Source: Clostridium sp. C2-6-12 (GTDB taxonomy: Bacteria; Bacillota; Clostridia; Clostridiales; Clostridiaceae). From it: a stretch of 64,000 nucleotides of DNA. Location of the stretch: NCBI RefSeq assembly GCF_009928485.1, contig NZ_JAABNP010000021.1, positions 41,863 to 105,862 on the forward strand, read 5' to 3'. Within the stretch, counting starts at the first letter, position 1; every line of letters begins with the position of its first letter. Shown in pieces: positions 1 to 9,667 of this stretch. The notes beneath the pieces were generated by a model that had not been told where the DNA came from, made no database searches, and saw only the letters and a program-made list of their open reading frames with translations. The translations under genes were made by a program, and so were the position numbers.

Positions 1-1
1 T

Positions 2-1357
2 TTAGATCACTTACTAGTTAGGGGAATAAATTATCTTGTACCACATGCATTTTCTATGGCTGAATATCCAGATAATGATTGTCCACCACATTTTTATGCA
101 AGAGGAAATAACCCTCAGTTTAGGCATTTTGGTTATCTAATGAATTATGCTAATCGTATGTGTCACATATTAAATGGTGGAAGACATGTGGCTCCAGTAG
201 CTATTTTATATCACGGGGAAAGTGAATGGGCTGGAGATTTTATGAAGATGCAAAAGCCAGCAAGGGAATTAACTGAAAACCAAATTGAATTTGATTTTGT
301 TCCTATGGATATGTTAAATGATCTTGAAGCTTATAATGGAAAATTAGAAAATGGTATATTAAATATTAATGATGTAGAGTTTAAATGCTTAGTAATTCCT
401 TATAGTCAGTATATTACAAAGGAACTAGCAAACTTTATAAAAAATGCTAATGAACTTGAAGTTATATTTGTAGATGATATGCCACAAGGAATTACTAATG
501 AGACTTGTGAAGCAGAAACAGCAGAATTACTGAAAGTTTGTGAAAGCTGCAAAGTAATAAAAATAGAATCACTTGCTAGTGTACTACAAGAAAAAGGCTT
601 TAGCGAAGTTAAGCTAAAGAATAGATTTTCTGATTTAACATATTATCATTATTTTAAAGAAGGCAATATATACATGTTCCAAAATGAATCAGCTCATGAA
701 ACTTTTAGAGGAGAAATTGAGATTAATACTTTAGAAAATGCAGTCATATATAATTGTTTAGAAAATAGATTTGAAAAATTAACTGTCAATAAGTCAGCTG
801 GAAAGAGTAGTATTTTCATAGAATTAAACCCTTGCGAATCTTGTGTGGTATTTGAAAATATAAGCGGATATGATGAAATTACTGTGGACTACTTACCTAT
901 GTCAGAAAAACTTGTTAAGTGCAAGAACAGTATGAATTTATCTAGTGATTGGAATTATTCTATGATAAAGAATAAAGAATATCCAAATTTCCGTGAAATT
1001 ATTAAAATGGAAAATCTTGTTCCGATATCAAATGAAGATCCTTTATTTGCAGGATTAATAAGATATGAAAAGACTATAGAAATAAATGAAGTGAAAGATG
1101 AAGCTTATTTGAGTTTTCAATATGTATATGAAGCTATGGAATTATGGATTAACGATGAGTATGTAGGAATGAAAATATGCGCACCTTATATCTATGATGT
1201 AGCTAAGTACTTAAAGAAAGGCGAAAACAAAATCCGTGTTGAAGTTGCAACAACGTTAGATAGGGATCGATTCACAAGACCAGAGCCACCATATATATTA
1301 TGGCATGATTCAATAGATCCAACAGGTATGTATGGAAATATAAATTTAGTAATGTAA
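2..1357 (+). CDS. Rhamnosidase-like glycoside hydrolase, 3' part (left end cut)
   Basis: The reading frame is open from the first complete codon of the window, so the start lies outside it. The 452 visible residues match, with only scattered substitutions, the C-terminal half of the complete gene at 22010-24688, including the stretch LVRGINYLVPHAFSMAEYP. The last ~100 residues form a jelly-roll typical of GH2-type sugar-binding domains (AYLSFQYVYEAMELWINDEYVG). The middle is a GH106/rhamnosidase-like region. It is followed by a hairpin and a ROK kinase. The family call comes through its full-length paralogue; the substrate is unknown. Confidence 0.6.
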   Translation, partial: LDHLLVRGINYLVPHAFSMAEYPDNDCPPHFYARGNNPQFRHFGYLMNYANRMCHILNGGRHVAPVAILYHGESEWAGDFMKMQKPARELTENQIEFDFVPMDMLNDLEAYNGKLENGILNINDVEFKCLVIPYSQYITKELANFIKNANELEVIFVDDMPQGITNETCEAETAELLKVCESCKVIKIESLASVLQEKGFSEVKLKNRFSDLTYYHYFKEGNIYMFQNESAHETFRGEIEINTLENAVIYNCLENRFEKLTVNKSAGKSSIFIELNPCESCVVFENISGYDEITVDYLPMSEKLVKCKNSMNLSSDWNYSMIKNKEYPNFREIIKMENLVPISNEDPLFAGLIRYEKTIEINEVKDEAYLSFQYVYEAMELWINDEYVGMKICAPYIYDVAKYLKKGENKIRVEVATTLDRDRFTRPEPPYILWHDSIDPTGMYGNINLVM

Positions 1358-1364
1358 CAAAATA

Positions 1365-1406
1365 AATAAATTAACGTGCTGTGCTAACACAACACGTTAA
1401 TTTATT
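1365..1406 (+). terminator. Perfect 14-bp stem hairpin after the glycosidase
   Basis: Arms 1365-1378 and 1393-1406 are exact inverted repeats (AATAAATTAACGTG / CACGTTAATTTATT) around a 14-nt loop. There is no long U tract, so termination may be weak, or it may work on either strand. Confidence 0.55.
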
Positions 1407-1471
1407 AATCTTATATTATTATAAACATAATTTTTATCAAAAATAAAAATATAGATGAGGAGAAAGAGCAA

Positions 1472-2413
1472 ATGAGAAGTTACGGATTTGGAATAGATAT
1501 AGGTGGAACAACAGTAAAAATGGGACTGTTTAAGGTAGATGGAACACTTTTAGAAAAGTGGGAAGTAGATACGAGAAAAGAGGAAAATGGTAAATATATT
1601 TTAGATGACATTGCAAAAGAAATAAAATATAAGATGAAACAAAAAGAAATACATAGACATGATGTAGTAGGTGTTGGAATTGGAGTTCCAGGGCCAGTTA
1701 GCGGTGATGGAACAGTTTTAAAATGTGTTAACTTAGGCTGGGGAATATTTAATGTAGAAGAAACCCTAAGTGAAATGATTGATTTGCCAGTAAAGGCAGG
1801 AAATGATGCCAATGTTGCAGCACTTGGTGAAATGTGGCAAGGTGGCGGAAAAGGATATAAAAATGTAGTGATGGTAACCCTTGGAACAGGTGTTGGTGGA
1901 GGAATTATAATTGATGGAAATGTTATTTCAGGAACTAATGGAGCAGGTGGAGAAATTGGTCATATAAAAGTTGTTAGAAATGAAACTGAAACTTGTGGCT
2001 GTGGAAAAACAGGCTGTCTTGAACAATATGCATCAGCTACTGGAATTGTAAAAGAAGCACAAAAGCTATTAAATAGCGAGGAAAGACTTTCGATACTAAG
2101 AGATTCTAGTGAAATTACAGCAAAATTAATATTTGACGCTGCAAAAGAAGGCGATGAGCTAGCTACTATATTAGTTGAAGATTTAGGGGGAAAATTAGGT
2201 GGAGCACTTGCTAATGTTTCTTGTGTATGTGATCCAGAAGTTTTTGTAATCGGTGGGGGAGTATCGAAGGCAGGAATGATTCTTATTAATGTTATAAGAA
2301 AACACTTTATTGAAAAAGCTTTTCATGCATGTGAAGAAACAAAATTTGAACTTGCTAAATTAGGAAATGATGCAGGCATTTATGGAGGAGTAAAGTTGAT
2401 TTTAGGTAAATAG
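1472..2413 (+). CDS. ROK-family sugar kinase (glucokinase-like)
   Basis: This 313-residue cytosolic protein should phosphorylate a hexose with ATP. The N-terminal phosphate loop DIGGTTVKMG, the sugar-binding ANVAALGE/GEIGH segments and the zinc motif CGCGKTGCLEQ are all present, as in glucokinase-type ROK proteins. It has no HTH domain, so it is a kinase rather than a ROK repressor. A GAGGAG site lies upstream of the ATG. It differs from the copy at 36800-37741 at about 30 of 313 residues, so it is a recent paralogue. It sits between a glycosidase and an MCP, each separated by hairpins, suggesting a small unit that feeds released sugars into glycolysis. The exact hexose is not resolved. Confidence 0.88.
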   Translation: MRSYGFGIDIGGTTVKMGLFKVDGTLLEKWEVDTRKEENGKYILDDIAKEIKYKMKQKEIHRHDVVGVGIGVPGPVSGDGTVLKCVNLGWGIFNVEETLSEMIDLPVKAGNDANVAALGEMWQGGGKGYKNVVMVTLGTGVGGGIIIDGNVISGTNGAGGEIGHIKVVRNETETCGCGKTGCLEQYASATGIVKEAQKLLNSEERLSILRDSSEITAKLIFDAAKEGDELATILVEDLGGKLGGALANVSCVCDPEVFVIGGGVSKAGMILINVIRKHFIEKAFHACEETKFELAKLGNDAGIYGGVKLILGK

Positions 2414-2438
2414 ATTAAAGTTTAATTTTATTAGAATA

Positions 2439-2484
2439 ACAAAACATGTCAAAATTATCTATAGCTATTTTTGACATGTTTTGT
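2439..2484 (+). terminator. Perfect 16-bp stem terminator after the ROK gene
   Basis: Arms 2439-2454 and 2469-2484 (ACAAAACATGTCAAAA and its complement) pair perfectly around a 14-nt loop. The U-rich right arm is consistent with intrinsic termination. Confidence 0.7.
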
Positions 2485-2517
2485 TGTGCTAAAAGTAAAA
2501 AGGAGTGATATTGATTT

Positions 2518-4233
2518 ATGTATAAATGGTTTAATAATTTGAAAATTATTTATAAGTTGCTTATGGCATTTATTTTTGTTGCATTTTTCATAGGAATTGT
2601 TGGAATGATAGGAATATATCATATGAAAAGTATAAATGGGAATCTTAATAATATTTATAACAATGATTTGTTGAAAATTGATTATATTAATCAAATCAAA
2701 CAAAATGCATTATTAGAAGAAAAAAATGTTCTCTTGCTCATTAACCCTAATTTTAGAATGGGAATAAATGATTTTGAAAAAGTAATTAAAAATACACAAA
2801 ATGATTATAGTTCAATAATTTCAGAATATAAAAAAATTATAACTGCTGATTCTGATAAAAATGAATTAGTTAAATTTGATGAAGTGACACAAAATTCAAA
2901 TGAAACTATTGATAAAGCAGTGAAAGAAATCAAAGATGGAAATTATAGCTATGCTGGTGAGCTGATGGACAAGTACAGTAAGATACAAGATAAGAAGATA
3001 GAATTTTTGGATAATGAATTAAAAATAATATCTGATAATGCGAAATCTGATTATGGTAATAGTCAAGCTACATATAAAACTGCATACAGTGAAATTTTAT
3101 TTATAATTGTGTTAGGTTTACTTATTGCTATAGTATTAGGATTAATAATTTCAATTTCGATTTCAAGACAAATAAAGAAAGTTGTAATTGTTGCAGAAGC
3201 AATTGGAAATAATGATTTATCTAAATTAGCCCATGTTAATAATAAGAGTGAAATTGGAATTTTGGCAAAAGCATTAAATGAATCTATAATGAATATAAAA
3301 GAGTTAATACATGAAATTTCAAATAGTGCTTCTGATATTAGTGCTACTAGTGAAGAAGTATTTGCAACAACAGAAGAAATATCAAAAAAAATGGAGAGTG
3401 TAAATGAATCTTCAAAACAAGTATCTTTAGGTGCAGAACAATTAAGTGCAACAACAGAAGAAATAAACGCTACAACAGAAAGTATTTCAGTAAATACAGA
3501 GGAGGTTACTAGGAAAGCAATAGAAGGTAATAAAAAGGCAAAGAATATTGAATTAAAAGCAAAAGAATTTAGAAAAACTGCTGAAAACAATTCTAAAACC
3601 TCAAACATCATATATTTAGAGAAGCAAGCAATTATACTAAGCGCAATTGAGGAAGGAAAGATTGTTAATCAAGTTAAAATAATGGCAGACGAAATAGAAA
3701 ATATAGCAAGTCAAACAAATCTTCTTGCACTTAATGCTGCTATTGAAGCAGCAAGAGCAGGAGAACAAGGCAAAGGATTTGCAATTGTTGCTGATGAGGT
3801 TAGAAAATTAGCTGAACAGTCATCTACAACAGTTCAAAAGATTCAAGAGGTAACAAATAAGATTGAAAAGGCATTTGAAAATATTTCAAATGGATCCAAT
3901 GAAATATTAGGTTTTATTGATAATGATGTGAAGCATGATTATGAATTATTCGAAAATACAGGTAAGGAATATGGCGATGATGCTATGGAATTTAGCACTT
4001 TATCATCAGATATTATGGATTCAATGGATGTAGTGAACAAAATTATGTTGGAAGTAAAAAAAGCAATTGAGAATGTTTCAGCAACAGCGGAGGAATCAGC
4101 GGCTAATTCAGAAGAGATATTAGAAAGTATAAGTGAATCTACTAGAGCTATACAAGAAATAACTAAAGCATCCCAAAATCAAGCTATGTTATCTGAGAAG
4201 CTAAATAATATGATTAAAAAATTTAAATTATAA
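2518..4233 (+). CDS. Methyl-accepting chemotaxis protein
   Basis: This is a 571-residue membrane chemoreceptor. A transmembrane helix lies at about residues 14-36, followed by an extracytoplasmic four-helix-type sensor region, a second helix near 190-213, a HAMP linker and a long cytoplasmic coiled coil. The hairpin tip reads [20 protein letters not shown], the canonical CheA/CheW-binding sequence, and flanking EE/Q-rich heptads ([13 protein letters not shown]) look like methylation sites. A GGAG site lies about 12 nt before the ATG. The closest relative here is the receptor at 53549-55264, of the same length. It stands alone between two hairpins, and its ligand is unknown; a plant sugar would fit the setting. 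Confidence 0.93.
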   Translation: MYKWFNNLKIIYKLLMAFIFVAFFIGIVGMIGIYHMKSINGNLNNIYNNDLLKIDYINQIKQNALLEEKNVLLLINPNFRMGINDFEKVIKNTQNDYSSIISEYKKIITADSDKNELVKFDEVTQNSNETIDKAVKEIKDGNYSYAGELMDKYSKIQDKKIEFLDNELKIISDNAKSDYGNSQATYKTAYSEILFIIVLGLLIAIVLGLIISISISRQIKKVVIVAEAIGNNDLSKLAHVNNKSEIGILAKALNESIMNIKELIHEISNSASDISATSEEVFATTEEISKKMESVNESSKQVSLGAEQLSATTEEINATTESISVNTEEVTRKAIEGNKKAKNIELKAKEFRKTAENNSKTSNIIYLEKQAIILSAIEEGKIVNQVKIMADEIENIASQTNLLALNAAIEAARAGEQGKGFAIVADEVRKLAEQSSTTVQKIQEVTNKIEKAFENISNGSNEILGFIDNDVKHDYELFENTGKEYGDDAMEFSTLSSDIMDSMDVVNKIMLEVKKAIENVSATAEESAANSEEILESISESTRAIQEITKASQNQAMLSEKLNNMIKKFKL

Positions 4234-4240
4234 AAAATGA

Positions 4241-4280
4241 AAAGAAATCTTAATAAAAACATTAAGATTTCTTTTTTGTA
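4241..4280 (+). terminator. Intrinsic terminator of the MCP gene
   Basis: Arms 4241-4254 (AAAGAAATCTTAAT) and 4261-4274 pair perfectly around a 6-nt loop, followed directly by a run of T. Confidence 0.85.
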
Positions 4281-4520
4281 TTATTAATATAATTGATTGA
4301 AATTAGTTTAATGTCAAAATTAATAGTAACTATTTTTGATATATTTATTTTAAATTAAAAGAAAAAAATAAAAGGGTCAGAATATAGACTAAAACTGGTT
4401 AAATAACTGACAGAATACCTATACAAGAAAATTTATAATTAATATAGAAAGATATTATTATGTATTTTGGAAATTATAAAAAATATTTATTTATGAACTT
4501 AGAAAAAGGAGTTTTTAATT

Positions 4521-5492
4521 ATGAAAGTTTTAGGATTATCATTTGGAAGAAAAAATTGCAATACAGATATTTTAGTAAAAGAAGCACTTTTTGGCGCAAA
4601 AGAAGGTGCACCAGATGCAGAAATAAAATTTATCAACACAAATAATCTTACAATTGATCGTTGTACGGGATGTGGCGCTTGCTCAACAAACCTTGGAAAA
4701 GGTAAAGATAATGACTGTATAGTTAAAGATGATTTACAGATGGTAGAAGAAGCAATCCGTGAAGCTGACTGCTTGATTGTAGGTGCACCAGTATATGTAT
4801 TACAGCCAGTTGGTCAATTTAAGAATTTTGTTGACAGATTCTCTTGTCGTCATGATGTATCTGCAATTAACTGGGTACTAGATAAGAGAAGAAATGGGGA
4901 GGCTCCTGGAGATCCAGATGCATATCCACAAGAAAGATTGAAAAAACGTTATGTATCTTACATTTCGGTTGGTGGAGCAATTACACCAAACTGGGTATCC
5001 ATGGGTACATCAACTATGCATCTTTTTGGCTTTCCTCCAATGATGAAAGTTATTGGTAATTACGATGCATCAGGAATGGGAACAAGAGCTAATCCAATCC
5101 TAGATGATAAAATGATGTCTGAAGTTCATGAAATAGGTAAACAAACTGCAGAAGCTTATGGAAAAGATGATAAGGATATTGCATGGTTTGGTCCAGAAGG
5201 AACATGTCCAGTATGCCATCAAAACCTTTTAACAGTTAATGGAACAACTACAGTAGAATGTCCAATATGCGGAATTGAAGGTAAGATTGCAATTGAAGGA
5301 GAAAAGTTAAAAGTAACCTTCTCTGAGGCTCAGCAAGCAAGAGCTAGAGGTACATTTGCAGGTCTTCGTGAACACACTGTAGAAATCCAAGGGTTTGGGG
5401 CAATCTGTGCACCAAAGATAATGGCAAACAAAGAGCTTTTAGATAAGAGAATGGAAGTTTATAAGAACTTCGAAAAATATATAAACGAATAA
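4521..5492 (+). CDS. Iron-sulfur flavoprotein / NADPH-dependent FMN reductase family
   Basis: This 323-residue cytosolic protein begins with a flavodoxin-like fold (MKVLGLSFGRKNCNTD; the VGAPVYVLQPVG loop should hold FMN). A cysteine cluster C48-x2-C51-x2-C54 with C66 resembles the [4Fe-4S] motif of clostridial and archaeal iron-sulfur flavoproteins (Isf). Residues ~229-255 carry a rubredoxin-like CPVC...CPIC zinc or iron ribbon, an extra domain. An AAAGGAG site lies upstream of the ATG. It stands alone before a strong terminator. Such proteins pass electrons from ferredoxin or NAD(P)H to small acceptors, and several act on quinones or aromatics. The physiological acceptor cannot be read from the sequence. 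Confidence 0.75.
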   Translation: MKVLGLSFGRKNCNTDILVKEALFGAKEGAPDAEIKFINTNNLTIDRCTGCGACSTNLGKGKDNDCIVKDDLQMVEEAIREADCLIVGAPVYVLQPVGQFKNFVDRFSCRHDVSAINWVLDKRRNGEAPGDPDAYPQERLKKRYVSYISVGGAITPNWVSMGTSTMHLFGFPPMMKVIGNYDASGMGTRANPILDDKMMSEVHEIGKQTAEAYGKDDKDIAWFGPEGTCPVCHQNLLTVNGTTTVECPICGIEGKIAIEGEKLKVTFSEAQQARARGTFAGLREHTVEIQGFGAICAPKIMANKELLDKRMEVYKNFEKYINE

Positions 5493-5508
5493 TGTATTTT
5501 TAATATGG

Positions 5509-5542
5509 GTAGCAGTTTCTTAAAAAGAAATTGCTACTTTTT
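5509..5542 (+). terminator. Terminator of the flavoprotein gene
   Basis: Arms 5509-5521 and 5525-5537 (GTAGCAGTTTCTT / AAGAAATTGCTAC) pair with one G-U pair, followed by TTTTTA. Confidence 0.85.
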
Positions 5543-5615
5543 ATGGTGTGCCCAGTATTGGCACGCACTAAGTTACTCTTAAATTATAAATTGGTTAATT
5601 TTAAAAATATATATA

Positions 5616-5709
5616 GTGGATTTAAAAGGTCACGCTTAGCCTTCACCATAAAATCCACGACCATTTATATGTGGCTTAAATAGCTGCTTACAGGTGGTCG
5701 TGTTTTTTT
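5616..5709 (+). ncRNA. Structured leader or small RNA with two mutually exclusive stems
   Basis: GTGGATTT at 5616-5623 pairs with AAATCCAC at 5651-5658. An alternative stem, CACGACCA at 5656-5663 with TGGTCGTG at 5695-5702, is followed directly by seven T. The two stems share bases 5656-5658, the geometry of an antiterminator/terminator switch. The nearest gene starts 360 nt further on, so a short independently terminated RNA or a remnant is also possible. No known riboswitch consensus was recognised. The rest of 5710-6069 is AT-rich with no coding frame that I could support. Confidence 0.3.
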
Positions 5710-6069
5710 ATTGTCACGAGGGAATGCTACAATCAAAATCACTAAAATCTACAATTTGTTGCTGCTTTTTTGCATGTGGAAAATTATAGGAAGTTTTAGA
5801 GGAAGGTAGTCTGATTGAATAAAGCTTTAGAGTTATGGTTGTATAAATTTGAAAAAGCAATAGTGAGAAAATTAATATTTTTGTTTACCAAAAAACGCCT
5901 GATCGCTTAGCATAAATAACAACAGTAGTTACTAAGAAGAGAGAGACTGCTTATGCAAAAGTTTCTAATTGCTTGTTTTTAAGGAAATATTAAGGTTGTT
6001 TATAATCAAAAGAAATAATTATATTATATATTTATCCTGTGATTAAAATATGACAGGAGATGTATTAAA

Positions 6070-7605
6070 GTGATAAAAAATAAAGTAATAAAAATAACAA
6101 CGGTATGCTTAATAGGATTACTAATTGTAGGCGGAGGCTTTGGGATAAATAAACTTTATCATAAATCCAGCATTGTGTCATTAGACAACAGTTATGCCAG
6201 CTATGGTTTATCGGAACCACAAAGATATATAACAAAACATATGGCAACTATCAATGGACAAAAAGTAAACTATACAGCTACAGCTGGTGAGACGTATATT
6301 TATAATCTAAAAGGAGAGCCAACAGCATCAATTTTCAGCTATTCATATATTAAAGATAAGGGAGATAATAGGCCTATTATTTTTGCTTTTAACGGAGGTC
6401 CTGGTTCATCTTCTTTATGGCTACAGATGGGAATAGGTCCTTATAAGACGGAATTAAACTCAGCTGTAAATCCGGATATAAAGCCACCTTATAAGTATAC
6501 AGAGAATACAAATAGTATTCTTGATACAGCGGATATAGTTTTTATTGATCCTGTGGGAACTGGGTATAGCAAGGCTGTTGGAGTTGGAAAAAACGAGGAT
6601 TTTTATGGAGCTTACGCTGATGCTGACTCAATGGCACAATTTATAGAGCAATGGGTAGCGAAAAATAACCGATGGAATTCGTCAAAATATATTTTGGGAG
6701 AAAGTTACGGGTGCAAAAGAGCGGCACTTTTACCCAATGCTTTAATGGGAGGGCCTACAACAAGCTCAGGAAGATTTACAGGGATAAATATTGATGGTGT
6801 TATTATGGCAGGGTCGACATTGGATGACGATTTCACTGACAAGGTTATGATGAAAGCTATGGCGCTTCCTTCTATGGCAAATACTGCATGGTACCACAAA
6901 AAGAGTGGAAACAGTAATCAATCAATCGAAGAATTTAATGAAGAAGTTATGAATTTTGCTGAAAATGAATACTACAAAGCACTTATAAAGGAAGGAAACG
7001 GAACGCTTACAGATAAGGAAAAGCAGGAGACAATAGAAAAACTTATAAAATATACGGGGCTACCTGAAAAATACTTTGAAAAAACACTGGAAATTCGCAG
7101 TAGTAGCTTTTCTAATGAATTACTGAAGGAAGAAAACAAAGACGTTGGAATTTATGATGGAAGATGTACGCTTCCAAATGTCGGAAAAGGTTATGAACCA
7201 GTGGCGGATGATCCATCTATGGGTCAGTATTCGCCTGCATTTATAGCTACATTTCACGATTATCAGAAAAATGTATTGAATGTAGATATAGATAAACCAT
7301 ATAATAACATTGTATGGGGTGATCTTAACTTTAAATGGGATAACAGTAAAAAAGGACTGATACCGAGCAAGGGATACGCATACGATCTGGCTGCTGCTAT
7401 GAGGAGAAATCAGAATATGAAACTGTTTGTAGCTTCAGGCTACTATGATTTAGCAACTCCAGCAGGAATAGTAAAAAATATTATTAATAATGCACCGATA
7501 GATAAGGAAAGAGTAACATTTAATGAGTATGAGTCAGGGCATATGGTATGTCTTGGTGAATCAGCTGATAAATTCATTAATGATTTAAGGGAATTGATAA
7601 AATAA
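6070..7605 (+). CDS. Peptidase S10 family serine carboxypeptidase, membrane-anchored or secreted
   Basis: The GTG start is preceded by ACAGGAGAT. A hydrophobic helix at residues 7-26 without a clear cleavage site suggests a signal anchor. The S10 hallmarks are present: oxyanion-region motif NGGPGSSSLW, nucleophile S212 in GESYG, D460 in ASGYYDLATP and H491 in ESGHMV, so the triad is complete. The length (511 residues) fits the family. S10 enzymes remove C-terminal residues from peptides at acid pH. It lies 14 nt before a response regulator and kinase, an unusual partnership that suggests the two-component system senses or controls extracellular peptide or cell-wall processing. The substrate is unknown. 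Confidence 0.88.
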   Translation: MIKNKVIKITTVCLIGLLIVGGGFGINKLYHKSSIVSLDNSYASYGLSEPQRYITKHMATINGQKVNYTATAGETYIYNLKGEPTASIFSYSYIKDKGDNRPIIFAFNGGPGSSSLWLQMGIGPYKTELNSAVNPDIKPPYKYTENTNSILDTADIVFIDPVGTGYSKAVGVGKNEDFYGAYADADSMAQFIEQWVAKNNRWNSSKYILGESYGCKRAALLPNALMGGPTTSSGRFTGINIDGVIMAGSTLDDDFTDKVMMKAMALPSMANTAWYHKKSGNSNQSIEEFNEEVMNFAENEYYKALIKEGNGTLTDKEKQETIEKLIKYTGLPEKYFEKTLEIRSSSFSNELLKEENKDVGIYDGRCTLPNVGKGYEPVADDPSMGQYSPAFIATFHDYQKNVLNVDIDKPYNNIVWGDLNFKWDNSKKGLIPSKGYAYDLAAAMRRNQNMKLFVASGYYDLATPAGIVKNIINNAPIDKERVTFNEYESGHMVCLGESADKFINDLRELIK

Positions 7606-7619
7606 AGGATGTGATATAT

Positions 7620-8309
7620 TTGGCTTATACTATATTAATTACTGATGATGACAAGGATATTATTGAATTATTAAGATTGTATATTGAAAATGAGGGTAAT
7701 AATGTTATTATAGCGTCAAACGGGAAAGAAGCACTAGATTTAGTGAGAACTAGTAAAGTAGACTGTATTCTGCTTGATATTATGATGCCTGAAATGAACG
7801 GATTTCAGCTTATTAAAGAAATAAGAAAAGAAATTATTCTGCCTGTTATATTCCTTACAGCAAAAAATAATATCAATGACAAAATCCTTGGATTGGATTT
7901 AGGAGCGGACGATTATATAGTAAAACCATTTGATCCCATAGAAGTGATTGCAAGAATTAATGCTAATATACGCAGGTTTTATAATCTTAATACAGATGAG
8001 AAAAAAGATAGTATATGTCTATACAATGGAAATATAAAACTTGATTTATGTGATTGTATTGCCTATGAGAACGAGTCAAGAATAGAATTAACTTCGACAG
8101 AATTCAGGATATTAAAGCTCTTTATGGAAGCACCAGGAAGAGTATATACCAAACAACAAATATTTGAAGCGGGGTGGGGGGAATATTCAGTTGTTGATGA
8201 CAACAGCATTATGGTGTGTATCAGTAAACTGAGAGGAAAATTCGTCCGCGGAAATTGTATCAAAAATATTAGGGGCCTGGGGTATCGAATGGAGAAAATC
8301 AATGAATAG
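7620..8309 (+). CDS. OmpR/PhoB-family response regulator
   Basis: This 229-residue DNA-binding regulator has a receiver domain (acidic pocket DDD near residues 9-11, phospho-acceptor D53 in LLDIMMP, lysine in IVKPFDP) and a C-terminal winged helix ending GLGYRMEK. I place the start at the TTG at 7620 (MAYTILITDDD) because AAAGGA is correctly spaced for it; the in-frame GTG at 7611 sits too close to that site. It overlaps the downstream kinase by 8 nt, implying translational coupling. Targets probably include the S10 peptidase operon itself. Confidence 0.92.
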   Translation: MAYTILITDDDKDIIELLRLYIENEGNNVIIASNGKEALDLVRTSKVDCILLDIMMPEMNGFQLIKEIRKEIILPVIFLTAKNNINDKILGLDLGADDYIVKPFDPIEVIARINANIRRFYNLNTDEKKDSICLYNGNIKLDLCDCIAYENESRIELTSTEFRILKLFMEAPGRVYTKQQIFEAGWGEYSVVDDNSIMVCISKLRGKFVRGNCIKNIRGLGYRMEKINE

Positions 8310-9420
8310 TAATTTAAAGCAATATATTATGAAAAGATTTGTTGTTATTTTATTTTTTATTATATTTTTTATGATTGCATCTAATATACTTATTCTCTAC
8401 ATTTTAAGTGATGCAGGCAATAATAGGATAGGAATTACAATTATTTTTGGCTATCAAAATGTAAATAATACATACCCATTAAGATGGCTGATTATGTATA
8501 TTATTTCAGTTGCTGTGGTGGTCTGTATTTTCACAAGATTGTTCAGCAGGCTAGTTAGCCGGAGGATAACATATCCAGTTGATAAAATTACGGAAGGTTT
8601 AAGACAAGCATCAAGTGGAAAGTTTGATACAAAGCTGGACTTTGAAACAGAAAATGAGTTTGTTGATATCAGGGATGCTTTTAATTACATGATTGTAGAA
8701 ATGAAAAAATCTAAAGAATTGGAGCAAAAATATGAAAAAGAAAGGTCACTACTTTTTAGTAATGTTGCCCATGATTTAAAAACACCTATTACAACAATAA
8801 AGGGATTTTCTGAGGCCATTGTAAAGGGGATTGTTAATTCAAGGGAGCAGGAATTGGAATATCTGAAGGTAATAGCGAAAAAATCCGATAATATGAATCA
8901 GCTGATAGACCTACTTTTTGAATATTCGAAATTAGAGAATTCAGAAAATAATTTAAACATAGGTGAGGTTGATATTGCCGAACTGCTTCGTGAATGTGTA
9001 AGCATTATGTTTATGGAGTTTGAAGAAAAAAATATGTCAATGAAAATAGAGATACCGGATGAAAAAATCGTTATAAATGCTGATGAAATCCAAATGAAAA
9101 GGGTAATTAATAATCTTCTGACAAATGTGATTAAACATAATCCTGAAGGTATAGAGGTCTGTGTAAAATTGGAGAAAGATAATAAAATAGTTATAGCAGA
9201 TACAGGTACTTGCATTCCAGAAAATATAAGAAATGATATTTTTAAACCATTTGTTTGCGGTGATGAAGCACGAACGTCAAAAGGAGGAAGCGGACTTGGT
9301 CTTGCGATAGCAGCTAAAATAATGCGATACCACAAAGGAAATATTGAGTTGGATTGTAACTATCCTAACTATACAAAGGCTTTTATTATTTGTTTAAAAA
9401 ATAAAAAACAAATATGTTAG
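8302..9420 (+). CDS. Sensor histidine kinase, EnvZ/VanS type
   Basis: This 372-residue inner-membrane kinase has helices at about residues 10-33 and 57-80 flanking a very short extracellular loop (~25 residues). A HAMP segment follows, then the HisKA dimerisation helix with H157 in VAHDLKTPITTIKG and an HATPase domain with N-box NNLLTNVIKH and G-box GGSGLGLAIA. The tiny loop makes direct binding of a large ligand unlikely; it more likely senses the membrane or a partner protein. It forms one operon with the response regulator and S10 peptidase upstream. No clear terminator follows at once; 9421-9667 is AT-rich and shows nothing recognisable. Confidence 0.92.
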   Translation: MNSNLKQYIMKRFVVILFFIIFFMIASNILILYILSDAGNNRIGITIIFGYQNVNNTYPLRWLIMYIISVAVVVCIFTRLFSRLVSRRITYPVDKITEGLRQASSGKFDTKLDFETENEFVDIRDAFNYMIVEMKKSKELEQKYEKERSLLFSNVAHDLKTPITTIKGFSEAIVKGIVNSREQELEYLKVIAKKSDNMNQLIDLLFEYSKLENSENNLNIGEVDIAELLRECVSIMFMEFEEKNMSMKIEIPDEKIVINADEIQMKRVINNLLTNVIKHNPEGIEVCVKLEKDNKIVIADTGTCIPENIRNDIFKPFVCGDEARTSKGGSGLGLAIAAKIMRYHKGNIELDCNYPNYTKAFIICLKNKKQIC

Positions 9421-9667
9421 ATTGATAAATTTGTAATTATTGATATTATAAAGGATTACCTCAAAAAGAATAGAGATTATGGTAAGAGAAATATTATGTT
9501 AATAAATATTTATATGATTAAATTACTGATTATAATGGGCATTTTAAGACAAATAACATTGTTTTAAAGTGCTCTTTTAACATGGAATATTTAAATAAAA
9601 ATTTAACTATATATGCGTTAATTCTTATGATTTAAAAAAGCATTGAGAAAATGTAAGTTGATTGCCA

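Noticed and set aside
1480..1812. A 110-codon minus-strand frame inside the ROK gene
   Set aside because: It mirrors the conserved ROK sequence; no start signal.
3063..3611. A 182-codon minus-strand frame inside the MCP
   Set aside because: Hydrophobic shadow of the A/T-rich coiled-coil coding sequence; MCP motifs on the plus strand are unambiguous.
4460..4645. A 61-codon frame overlapping the start of the iron-sulfur flavoprotein gene
   Set aside because: It runs in another frame over a gene with clear motifs and has no ribosome site.
5540..5565. TTGGCACGCACT resembling the -24 half of a sigma-54 promoter
   Set aside because: No TTGC at the required spacing; the bases form a GTGCC/GGCAC hairpin instead.
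5806..5826. GTCTGATTGAATAAA, similar to the core of the repeated element
   Set aside because: Only nine bases match before divergence, and the TTAATGAAA half is missing.
5710..6069. Possible transposase remnant between the flavoprotein and S10 genes
   Set aside because: No frame on either strand gave recognisable transposase motifs, and no terminal repeats were seen.
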